NCBI GenBank assembly: GCA_902702965.1
Contig: CACRXP010000017.1
Coordinates: 197,062 to 261,061, forward strand
DNA length: 64,000 nt
Direction: 5' to 3'
DNA from: Spirometra erinaceieuropaei
Taxonomy: Eukaryota; Platyhelminthes; Cestoda; Diphyllobothriidea; Diphyllobothriidae
Positions within the stretch are counted from its first letter, which is position 1; the number at the start of each line of letters is the position of its first letter. Under the pieces are notes generated by a model that was not told where the DNA came from, did no database searches, and saw only the letters and a program-made list of their open reading frames with translations. The translations under genes and the position numbers were made by a program. This document shows positions 54,962 to 64,000 of this stretch, one piece after another.

Positions 54962-56020
54962 GGCCAATACAGGTACTGTCACAATGGCTGCGCTTTCACC
55001 TCCTGAGCATGCAACGTCCCGTGCATGACAGTTGTTAACGATAATGATAATTATCTATTAAAGACCCGTCGGGGTCCCATCGATGCAAGTAAAAATAACC
55101 TTAAATACAATTTCAGAGAAGATAGGCAAAATCTTTAAAAATGCAATTAATAGTTTCGGAATACATAGTCCATTGGGAAAAAATGACAAGCTAGGGGTAA
55201 AAAAACTGCACACAGAAATTTAAGAATAATTGGATTAATTTTACAGGAGAAAAAAACCCCTCAATAAAAAATAATAAAAGAAAAATGCGGACAGGACTAG
55301 CCTGTATGTGGCGGTATATAACGGATTATAATCGGACATCGTCAGTGCAGCAATAAATATCAGCCTTGAGGGGTACGTATTCGGGTCATACAGGACTGGC
55401 CTGCATGTGGTATTGTATAGGGGATTCACAACTGACATCGTCTGGGCCGAATTGATACGCCAGATGGGACTATTCGCGTCAAAGAGGCCAGACGAGAGGA
55501 ACCCAGACGCGATCGTCCACAGTACTATTAGAGCCCAGCCGAGGAGTAGGGAAGGGAGGTACGAGCGAACTACTAGTAAACGTCGAATACTGAGGTTTCC
55601 ACCGTGAGTGCCGACAGACCGCATGAGGTCGAAATGCGGGAGATGACATCAAGAACCGACAAAATCGTCGCTATTGGGGAGGAGTGATACCAGTGGATTT
55701 AGAAACCATTTCAAAACATGGTTTCTAATGATATAATTGAGAGTTAACACATGATCTACCACTGAATCCCAGGAGAACCGTTCTTGAAGTCAAGAAGCCG
55801 AATGTTCAGGAAGGAGACCGTTATCAGTGCCTTTATGCTTTAAGGTGTAAGATGTTTGCGTAATGTCGACTTGAATACCAGTAACTTAGGCGATGATCTA
55901 ATTTCAGGCGGAAGATTATTTCAAAAGAAGGCATATTTGGAAGCAAATACAGGTAATGTCACAATGGTTGCGCTTTCAACTCATGTGCGTGCAACGTCCC
56001 GTACATGACAGTTGTTAACG
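54962..56020 (+). repeat. segment bracketed by ~85-bp direct repeats
   Basis: 54,962-55,047 (CAATACAGGTACTGTCACAA to CATGACAGTTGTTAACG) is repeated at 55,930-56,020. The enclosed ~0.9 kb holds ATTAAAGACCCGTCGGGG and two tandem ~100-bp units (55,288-55,388 and 55,389-55,450; ACAGGACTAGCCTGTATGTG versus ACAGGACTGGCCTGCATGTG). The minus-strand open stretch over it repeats a short motif twice because of these units. Confidence 0.55.
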
Positions 56021-56179
56021 TGATAAATATCCCGGTCATGCAAAGGAGCATTAATGCAGACAGAAATTAACGCATATTGAACAATTTGCTAGCCGGACCT
56101 AGCATAGTTGTGCAAGTTTTCTTTCACTATTAGCACTCACATAGTATCCTGCGAGGAATTCGCCCTATTACAGTGTTGC

Positions 56180-56760
56180 AAAATGGCCAGTGGAAAGACT
56201 AAAGACACTGCAAAGTTATCTGTACCCTCGAAGTTTAAAAGACTCATTTGTGTTCGTCGAAGTTATCAATAATATTAACGTTGGCGGACGTAGGGTGTTA
56301 TCACCCGATGTCTGATCGTTGTTCATCAACGTACCAGTGTCAGAAGCAATAAACTATATTTGTGATGCTATTCGTGATACGAACTATCCCATGGACATGC
56401 AAGCGAAAACGCTAAAAGCACTACTGACGCTTTGCATACAAAATGTACACTTTCTGTGCAGCGGTCAACTATATAGGCAGGTAGATGGCGTGGCAATGGG
56501 CTCACCGCATGGACCGTTTCTTGAAAAGGTTATTATGGGCAACGTCAAGAAAGCAAGATTGCAAGATACCATTCATGGCCTCGTATTCTGTGGTCGGTAC
56601 GTGGACTATATTTTCTGCCTGGCGGATGACATCACCCACAACTATGACCTTGAGCAAAAGTTTAACAGTGCGCAGCACTCGCTTGAGTACATTGCAGAGG
56701 CTGAGGCGGATAACAAGCATTAAATACATTTTTCAATATTATTATGACGAACTTGTATTT
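56180..56760 (+). mobile_element. Penelope-like element fragment (PLE-5), RT core
   Basis: The plus strand reads SLKDSFVFVEVINNINVGGR (about 56,240-56,300), then the FDVTSLF-type box as SPDV*SLFINVPVSEAINYI, with a TGA at 56,312-56,314. An intact stretch to 56,723 follows, with GQLYRQVDGVAMGSPHGPFL and FCGRYVDYIFCLADD, where the usual YVDD reads YVDY. Lineage is the DGVAMGSP type, as in PLE-4. No endonuclease follows. Pseudogene. Confidence 0.8.
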
Positions 56761-56764
56761 AGGG

Positions 56765-57290
56765 TAAGGTGATACCGTAATAACAGCACAGGCACTAGCC
56801 AAAACCCCATACAGGCGTGTTTCGCCAATGTTTGGCCGCTGCATCGCGCAACTGCGAGGCATTCGGCTAGTCAGTAGGTCCCTGAGCATCTACCGTGTGC
56901 TTTCTGGTACATATTTCAAATTCGAAATTATAGCTTATTAATTTCATCAGAAATTATCTACAAAGTTGGAGTAGATCAGTTTATTCAAGGTCTATAGACA
57001 GAGGTTGAGAAATTTATACATGAATATTTTGACCAAATTCCAACTGCCACAGCGGGTCACCGCGTAATATTCATTAACTGCCGACAGGCAGCTTGTAGTA
57101 AACTTTAGGGTAAGGAGATGCCATACGAGCAGCACAGGTATAAGGCAAAACCTATACACGCGTGTTTCGGCCATGTTCTGCCACTGCATGGCGCAGCTGC
57201 GAGGGTGTCGGCTTGTCAGTGGGTCTCTCAGCATTTCCCTTGTGTTTTCTGGTAGATACTGCAATTGCGTAATTGCCGCTTTTTAATTCC
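56765..57290 (+). repeat. R57 repeat, two tandem units
   Basis: Unit 1 (56,765-56,990) and unit 2 (57,110-57,290) both begin GGGTAAGG(T/A)GAT and run through GCACAGG, CGTGTTTCG and GTCAGT to the TTTCTGGTA end. Both are followed by an AGAAATTATCTACAAA block. The first unit follows directly on the PLE-5 fragment, so R57 may be a PLE 3' region. Confidence 0.55.
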
Positions 57291-57296
57291 CTCAGA

Positions 57297-57484
57297 AATT
57301 ATCTACAAATTTGGAGTAGATCAATTTATTCAAGGTCTAAAGACAAAGACCGAGAATTTTATACAGGAATATTTGGGCCAAAGCCAGTCAGCCACAGCGG
57401 GCCCAAATATGCATGTATGAAATTCTCGGTCTATGCCTATAGACCTTGAATAAACTGATCTTCTTCAAATTTGTAGATAATTCC
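57297..57484. repeat. large palindrome (~84-bp arms)
   Basis: The left arm 57,297-57,379 (containing TTATTCAAGGTCTA and GACCGAGAATTT) is the inverted repeat of 57,400-57,484, with about 10 mismatches and a 20-nt loop. A direct copy of the left arm also stands at 56,947-57,048. The palindrome could form a long hairpin if transcribed. Confidence 0.8.
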
Positions 57485-57699
57485 AGGGAAAATTTTAAAG
57501 CGACAATTTCGAATTCCGACTCTTAAACTGTGAACATCCTCCCAAAAATTGGTTGCTTAAAAACCCTTTCAGTTAATATCGATTTTCAAAAAAAATCCAA
57601 CATTTGCTTGTTATAATCATATTTGCGTATGTATTTGACACGTTAAAACAAGTTGGCTTAATTTATATAATAGATATTAGCCGAACGCTGTTGTCTTCA

Positions 57700-58071
57700 T
57701 TATGCACATAGAATGAAGTGTTGTTTCATTTGCTGCCTAGGTTATGACCCAGGGACTGCAACACATGCCAGTCCTAAGCGCATATAGCAGACTCAATACC
57801 AGATACGATTTCATTGTCGCAATGCGGATTACAGATTGCAGCAAACTGTCTTACCACTACCCGTAATAAAGATTTTAACTCGAATGCTGCAGATTTTATA
57901 TAACGAAAACATACCGCCTACTGCCCAATAAACTCCTAATGCTATGTGCAAATATCCGCTATTTGAGAAGCGTCCCAGACCTGTCATTAAACCGGGTCCT
58001 GTGTCTGAGATTGAACGATTTTTAAGGTTTATATTTGTAATTGCTCTTTTCGTTTGTTGTTGAGAACTCAT
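57700..58071 (-). repeat. duplicated segment R48, copy 2
   Basis: Counterpart of 48,170-48,545. The minus strand is open from 58,071 to 57,829 (80 codons), starting at ATG and containing SDTGPGLMTGLGRFSNSGYL and a hydrophobic run around YWAVGGMFSLY. No family is recognised. A gene fragment and a non-coding repeat are equally likely. Confidence 0.45.
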
Positions 58072-58079
58072 GCATTAGG

Positions 58080-58920
58080 CGGACTTACCTTAAAAAAACA
58101 TTATTGATTTCTTCTTCTCAACGACATATAACTTCCATAGGCAGTGGAGTGGAAATACCAGTGTCGCTTTATGCACATCAGCCTGCATTATGCCACATGA
58201 TGCCTAGCCAAAGTCAGCTAAAGTTCAGCACGTAAACTACGTGCATTAACATATTCCTTAGGATGAATAGATTTCATCTGCATCTGTGACTAAAAATACA
58301 TGTTCATCACTCAGTTTTTTTAATTCTCTGTCTGCATGGGACATAGGTATCACCTTCTATGCAGTGTAACTCCAAACAGCTTGCAAGAGTATAGTACTTC
58401 CAGAGATTTTTTTCTTAGATAACATTCCATTCGCAGTTGAAATTCCAGCTTTTGTCATTGGTCATTTCGTAAGCACACTAATCTCAGTCGAAGTGCATGA
58501 GTTGATCAGAATATGTTTGAAAGGTTGTTGACCGTAGTAAATATTCTGGATTGTATGCAAGCGTCTGCAGAACTCCGTGTGGGTTTAGTCTATTTCCTCA
58601 GGAGCGTAATGTCTAATGGACCTCCATACAGCTCTTTTTTAATTCCGTTCGAAACGACAACCTCCGTCTCGTCTTCCCCATATTTCGAAAGCTAGTTATG
58701 AAATAAAAAGAATTTTAGCTTTCTTCGAAAGCGATCGATTTTTAAAAACCCTTCAATTCAAATACTGCAGTCTTAGATACTAATTCATAGTGGACGCTTG
58801 TCTGATCGCGGGCTGTTGTAGTCTTACTTGTCTGCTGGGTTAAAACACGTCTAGGAGGTCGGCACATCTGGGAGGTGAATATGTTAGGCTTGGACAGTGG
58901 TGACCATGAGGGCAGCTGCA
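58080..58920. other. unassigned interval
   Basis: No gene supported. Short unconnected open stretches at 58,041-58,235 and 58,513-58,695 lack recognisable motifs. Confidence 0.3.
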
Positions 58921-58966
58921 ATTTAAGTTAAAGTTTTGAAGAAGGAGACACGATCGCCAGGACAAG

Positions 58967-59026
58967 AGCTTTATTAGCCTGACGTTTCGGATTCCTACTC
59001 GAATCCATCATCAGAGACAAAAAAAA
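58967..59026 (-). ncRNA. hammerhead ribozyme motif (PLE type), second copy
   Basis: Read on the minus strand. CTGATGA is at 59,014-59,008. Stem II is GGATTC/GAATCC with a GAGTAG loop. GAAA is at 58,988-58,985, then C, G, U, C with the predicted cut after the C at 58,981. Stem I pairs the preceding GTCT with AGGC (one G-U) and continues with a U-run facing AATAAAG. It is the same sequence class as the motif at position 52 and extends with it into the flank AGCTCTTGTC(C)NGGCGATCGTGTC. No PLE coding sequence is adjacent. Confidence 0.75.
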
Positions 59027-59029
59027 CAG

Positions 59030-59940
59030 AAACGGGGGTTAAAGTTAACATGGTCGTGTACAAACCAACGCGCGCGTCTGCACGGCTCCAGCCCGTTTAC
59101 CGTGAGCTATGACTCTCAAGTCGACGTTTCAAAGACTGAATACGTCCCAAACCAGATATTATGATGTCTTGGATTGATTTTTGAGTAATCTTCTCTTCAT
59201 GAATTCAGATTCTGATTCAAGATAACTAAAGTGGGGTTGTGTATGTGGTATTCTCCGCTAAATGGCACAATTGCTTCGAACCATGTAAACATCAGATATG
59301 CTTGACATACGAAAACGTGCCTGCATAAACGTTTTTCAATGATGCGTTGGCGGTTTAATCGAACTTTGCAATGACACATCCCGTACACTTAGCATGATTG
59401 ATTTTCAAGGAGCAGTCGTCTTAAGAGGGACACCTCAAGGACAGAACGTCTAACACTTGAGGTTTGGTTCTCAGATACCAACTCAATCATTAGGCATCTA
59501 GACTTTCATTCGGCCTATATAGTGCTAAGTCACTACATACGCTGTGACGAAGACAAGACAGTCAAAAGGAGCCTAGGACTAACGGGCAAACATGGCCTGT
59601 CGACCAATCCAACCAAAAGGGGGACACAAACGCAACTAACCCCAATTGCTTTGACGACACACAATGCAGGAGGCCATCGATGCTCACGGACGACGGCCAG
59701 TAGACCAAGGCAGCGAAAGAAGAAAAAAACCGATTACCACACGGCCAACTAATTCGGCTGTTCATTCAGCATTCTGATCATTTTTTTCACTAGAGGCTTT
59801 TATAATGGAGAGCCGCCCCAGCTCTTCGAAACATGAGCCGAAGAAGTCTTTCGATCGTGTGAGCACTTCATTTTCCTCAAACATTCTTCTGGTCGCAAAC
59901 AAAAGCCACACTCTGTAAAAACTAAACTCTGCACGTAGTA
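59030..59940. other. unassigned interval downstream of the hammerhead copy
   Basis: 59,522-59,752 is open on the plus strand, but it is low-complexity and basic (RPRQRKKKKTDYH) and unrecognised. No PLE protein motif could be found in either orientation. Confidence 0.3.
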
Positions 59941-59943
59941 TGC

Positions 59944-60694
59944 GTGGTTCTTATTGATTTTCAAACCCCCTAAATGTCCAATTATATTTCATAAAAAAAC
60001 CTGCATAACAATATTCCTTATTTCGCTAATTTGGTAAACAATTACGTATACTTCAAACCGTATACTCGAAGGAAGGGGATAATTTGGTTTTAAAAAACCT
60101 TTTTTCCCATTACTGTTTAATTTTACACCCCCTCTACCGTTACACTTATATTCAGGGTCTCCAAACCACACATTTTCTACGGTAAGATAGGGTTACCGTA
60201 CAGGTTTCATAAACGTTAGTTGAGAATGTGATCCATATTGTTAATTTTACAAGCCCCATTGGTAAATTCAAAGACATGACGATTTATTTACGGCCATTCC
60301 ACGGTATTTAAAAGGCCCACACATATAAGGTTTTTTAAAATCCGAAATGTGTTCCTCCTTCGTGTATCAAATTAAAAGAATACATAAATGTTTACCGAAT
60401 GACAGCAAGAATCAATATTTTATGCATATTTTATACGAAATATAATTTGACTTTTAGGGGCATCGAAAATCATTGAAGTAAGATCTTGCTAATTATGTAG
60501 TCATTTTTTATAGTGTGCGGTTTCAGCGTTCACATGGAGGGAAGTTCATTCGAAAGCCGGCATCCAGAGGTAACTGAAATATTATAGTATTATGTTGGAG
60601 GCTGACCGGTTATACAAACTTAATTTATAGTCTTTTCGAAAGAAAACGCATTTCCTAATTTTGGTTGACATTTTATGAGTTTGCCCACCTACTG
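59944..60694. repeat. foldback (MITE-like) element, right-complete copy
   Basis: The right terminus, TGAGTTTGCCCACCTACTG (about 60,676-60,694), is preceded by AAACGCATTTCCTAATTTTG and GGTTGACATTTTA, the family's inner arm. The left half starts inside the element (TTGATTTTCAAACCCCC at 59,956) and is inverted relative to AGGGGCATCGAAAATCATTG at about 60,458-60,477, which shows the internal foldback plan. Confidence 0.6.
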
Positions 60695-61139
60695 TCTATA
60701 TGGAGATACTCAGAACCTTTGACAACCCTACCTGCAGGTATACATCATAACAACGTGTACTCGTTTAAGTTGACATAGTGGTGCATATTATTAGATTTTG
60801 TCAAACAGATATATGGCCACGTGCAAAATACCTTAAAGTCATCGTTTAAATGCCCGGACGCTCAGCGGTAGATAAGGGGGCTCAGATAAGAAGAATATCA
60901 ACAATACCTGAAGAAGAATTAGTTGGTACATTACCATTCTGTCCCCTGTGTATCAAGTCGCTTCCAACGGCCGGAAACTATTCCGGGATAGCATTGTGGA
61001 GTTATACTATTAATAATTGTATTCAGTGCCCATTGCATCCATGTTCATGTCATAGAATAACTTACTGAGCGCTGAATAACATGATATTCTCAAAGCTTGG
61101 TCTTGTGACATCTGCTAGCTCCCTCTCTTTGATAATCTG

Positions 61140-62330
61140 TTCAAGCTAAGGACAACGGTTGTGCATATTACGCAGTCCAAGGCTTTTAATCGTTTTGACC
61201 ATTATTTTCTTCTCTTTGAACTATCCTCATTCGAAATAAGTGGCAAACTTCTAAAGTTCATATCATCTTACGTAAGTGGTCGCACGCAACTCTATAAAAT
61301 TTGTATTGCTATTTTCAGCCCCACGTGTGTGAGGGGTGCCGTCATTCAGGGTAATGTAGCCAAAGCGCGTTTACTTTGCCTTTTTGATCAGGATGTACCA
61401 GAAGTACTTCAGAACGTAAGCATCTCACGTATTCTGATGATCCGAAAGTTGCATACAGGTATACGCCTGCAGATCGTGACATCGTTCTCGAGCACCTAAA
61501 GAGCGATCTACAGGCCTTTGCCCGTTAGTGCCGCACATGGCACCTTTCCCTCTCTTAAGATAAATGCTTGGTCACGGCGGTCGGCAACGACCACCAACCC
61601 CAAATGAGTACTAAGGGCCAAGCCTTAAATGTGCCTGGCGTTATTCGTGATCTGGGTGTATCATACTACAAAAATCTTAATCTTTTGGAGGAGCACGCAA
61701 AACGACCGGCATTTTTTCCGAAACTTTAAAACTAGCAACGTTGCAATTCGCCTTTATAATATGTACGTTAGACCTGGTCCGGAATGCTGATCGTTTTTAT
61801 TTATCCTCATGAGCGTTGCTGAGCGCAGCAACATATAATCTGTCCAAATGTTTTACCGAGTGAGTTTTAACTCCGAAACACCGACAGGTGTCTTACTAAG
61901 AACGTTGCCGTCTTACTGTCTTGATCATTTATTGTTTTTCAGATTTAAAATGGTCGATTTATGCTATTTAGGCTTTTATATAATCGTACCTCTAACCTGC
62001 TTACTACTTTTAGACATCCTGTCCGCCCCCGACTTATCAGACACCTTGAGGTCTTTTATTTCTTTCTCTGAGACGTACTGTTAAATATCTTCCGTTCTTG
62101 TTTGCTCCTAAAGGGTGATCTACATGCTTTGCCCAGTAGTGCGCACATGGCGCCTTTTGCAAACCCTGACACCTAAAGTTTATTATTAATGGACATAAAT
62201 ATACAACAGTATCTTGCTGAGTTCCACCGCAATATTTGCTGTCTTTCTGACAGAGTTGTGAGAATGTTTGAACGATACTCGACGCACTCGATGCTCTCAA
62301 CAAACGCATAAGACGACCTCAGCTGCCTTC
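61140..62330 (+). mobile_element. LINE reverse transcriptase remnant
   Basis: The plus strand reads TQSKAFNRFDHYFLLFELSS, FEISGKLLKFISSYVSGRTQ, VRGAVIQGNV (RT motifs 3-4, 61,161-61,350) and PEVLQNVSISRIL. After a frameshift comes YRYTPADRDIVLEHLKSDLQ (about 61,455-61,515), then LVTAVGNDHQP and VPGVIRDLGVSYYKNLNLLE. The catalytic FADD box is replaced by scrambled sequence near 61,435. The C-terminal part to about 62,330 is heavily decayed. It belongs to the CR1/Jockey-type group but to a different family from the 0-2.7 kb LINE. Confidence 0.75.
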
Positions 62331-62578
62331 CTCATGGTGCCTGTTTTAATTCCCAACTGATTTTGTTGGTAAAATATAAATTCATGAGGGCGGCAACAGC
62401 ACATGCCTTTATAACTCCATCCTAACTGCGATATACATACCGAAGTAAAGTCTTTTCTCTTAAGTAAACACAAATAGTCGTCATTTATTACAGCAGAATT
62501 ACCAATATTTAATTTCTACAGCAAACCCTGGATGACGTTACTCGGTTTGAGACAAAACGCGTGTTTATTTGAAGAGCA

Positions 62579-62761
62579 ATGCTAAAATTGTTGTTTGTCG
62601 TATTCTTCTTGCTGCTCGGGTTTCGCAGTAATCTACATCATGCCAAGCTTACACCGTACTATCCAAATATATTCAACCAACAGAAAACATTCTGTTTAGA
62701 TTTTAAAGAAGTAAAGCACGCACCCAGTCATCGTCTGCTAGAGACCGTCAGTCGAGTTTAG
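62579..62761 (+). CDS. short ORF with strong signal-peptide-like start
   Basis: The open frame of 60 codons starts with ATG, then a hydrophobic run LLFVVFFLLLGF (residues 4-15) and a polar remainder with a single Cys. This is a textbook secretory leader. It lies 530 bp upstream of the exon at 63,291 of family 2 copy B and in the same orientation, so it may be the first exon of that gene, but no donor site was settled. It could also be chance. No homologue was found upstream of copy A at 25.4 kb. Confidence 0.3.
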   Translation: MLKLLFVVFFLLLGFRSNLHHAKLTPYYPNIFNQQKTFCLDFKEVKHAPSHRLLETVSRV

Positions 62762-62939
62762 GCAGATGTGCCATTGAGGAACAACATAGGGTTATAGAAA
62801 AGGCAGCCCATCTGCGAAAGCTTTCAACAGCCGACCTTTCACCGACTGATGTTCGTGCAAACGTATTCTCGATAGGCTGCCTAAGATCAAAAATAGACAC
62901 CTGTATCGTTTAGCTAACGTCAGCGGCAATAAGGTCTGA

Positions 62940-64000
62940 TTGCGCGCTTTCATTCCCTCGGGCTTGGCTGCGTTTTTTTCTAATTCGTCCCATGTGAAAC
63001 TCGCGATCAATATATCGATTGACTTATGACTGGGCCGAGTGCATTTCATGCAAGTATTCATTACCAATTCATATTCATACTGCCGTTTCGTCAGGTGTCG
63101 CCTCCCTCTTACGAATGTGCTGCATATGTATGTGTGTGATTTACAAAAGCATCTGAAAACACGTGCAGTCAACTTTGAAAATGCATGCACGATTTTAAAC
63201 GTTGACATGGTTGCGTAGTAAGTGATGTGATATCTTACTTATCGGATGATCCCAAGCGGAAATCAGGCCTTTGATGTCTACACTGCCTAGGCCACATGCA
63301 GATCCAGCAACTTTCGATGCAAAATCGGGCGTAGCAGAGGAAGGTTGTAGGCGACTGTACGTATTCCTAACAACAAATACCAGCCGCAATAGCTATACTC
63401 GACGCAGGTTTTGAATAAATAGACGCCCTCCAAAGCGCGTGATCCAGATGGGCTACCAGTTAAGCTTAAAGATATGCTGGAATGAAAACCGTAGCAATTA
63501 GGTTTTTAAAGTTTGAAAATTGCACCACTAGCATTAGCGATAGTCATGTTATGTCTATCTGTTTGGTCCACCGTTGCGATCACAGGGACGTTTGTAAGTA
63601 TATTTTAGTATCTAGTTTGAGCCGTACTTCATCGTTCTACTCTTCTTTGCGTATGTGCTCATATTATCCGATGTATGCACGTAATCACCAATCTTGGGCT
63701 ATACTTTCGAACATCTACCAATTTACATCAAAGGCGCTCCGAGATGGAAATGCTGTCAATTGGTATTTATTAAAACACATTTGGAGTAACATAAAATCGT
63801 AAGTTAAAATTGCATAAAAGCGCGTGACTTTAGGCGTCCAAAAGCGGGTGAATTTGGTTTTTGTTTTAGCACACGCTGGTTTACTGTAACAGGTTAAAAT
63901 TGACCAGCCAATGCCTTTCCTCCTTATTAAAGTGGTCAACAACCGTTCCCCATCATTTACTGTCGTTAATAAACACGGACTAATGACACGTGTTCTTACT
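62940..64000 (+). other. gene-like duplicated locus (family 2, copy B), cut by window end
   Basis: Aligns with 25,440-26,540. The exon candidate from 63,291 follows an acceptor TGCCTAG and reads AEEGCRRLYVFLTTNTSRNS, keeping GCR, the VFL core and the NTS sequon of copy A, then meets TGA at about 63,412. A middle exon candidate (about 63,541-63,592, HVMSICLVHRCDHRDV) ends in a clean GTAAGT donor that copy A has lost. The last exon starts at 63,893 after TGTAACAG and is open for 36 codons to the window edge (VKIDQPMPFLLIKV). A 1-nt indel separates the frames of the two last exons. Confidence 0.4.

Noticed and set aside
59780..59870. Another hammerhead near CGAAACATGAGCCGAAGAAG
   Set aside because: There is no CTGANGA core on either strand within pairing distance.
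1..64000. CRISPR array, prokaryotic operon, phage or plasmid features
   Set aside because: No regularly spaced identical repeats, no ribosome-binding-site-led gene runs and no bacterial families; the content is eukaryotic retroelements and introns.

Overview
This looks like a stretch of animal nuclear DNA. It is AT-rich and intron-bearing, with no operons and no ribosome-binding sites, and it is dominated by decayed retroelements. The mix is Penelope-like elements (PLEs) with GIY-YIG endonucleases and hammerhead ribozymes, CR1-like and RTE-like LINEs, a Ty3/gypsy element, tRNA-derived SINEs and foldback repeats. That mix fits a flatworm, perhaps a diphyllobothriid-type tapeworm; the taxon is an inference from TE style only. 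No conserved housekeeping gene was recognised.

Layout. 0-2.7 kb: a hammerhead motif, then a 5'-truncated CR1-like LINE. 3.5-6.2 kb (minus): a four-exon gene for a small predicted secreted glycoprotein, with a partial tandem duplicate. 7-7.7 kb: a foldback element. 8.8-10.3 kb: a decayed RTE-like LINE. 13.8-15.6 kb: a second copy of the first LINE. 15.9-17.6 kb (plus): an inverted, damaged paralogue of the secreted-protein gene. 18-20 kb: a LINE endonuclease fragment and tRNA-like SINEs. 20-22 kb: foldbacks, a LINE fragment, a SINE and a long (TA)n tract. 22-23.6 kb (minus): a PLE with nearly intact RT and GIY-YIG domains and a 3' hammerhead motif. 25.4-26.6 kb: a gene-like locus whose paralogue is cut by the window end at 62.6-64 kb. 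26.9-28.1 kb: a more decayed PLE. 31.9-38.8 kb: a third PLE split by a young 4.85-kb gypsy element with near-identical LTRs, a 5-bp target duplication and perfect heat-shock-element motifs. 39-64 kb: dispersed repeats, PLE and LINE fragments, tandem duplications, palindromes and a second well-formed hammerhead.

How it fits together. Nearly all recognisable coding capacity belongs to retroelements, almost all broken. The best candidate for an undescribed host system is the secreted-protein family. Three copies keep an exon 1 of 85 nt encoding a signal peptide, and two keep an exon 2 of exactly 254 nt with matching splice phases, conserved cysteines and a conserved N-glycosylation sequon. The most striking regulatory signal is the pair of perfect heat-shock elements in the gypsy LTRs. 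Exon models, homologies and ribozyme folds were read by eye and not computed.
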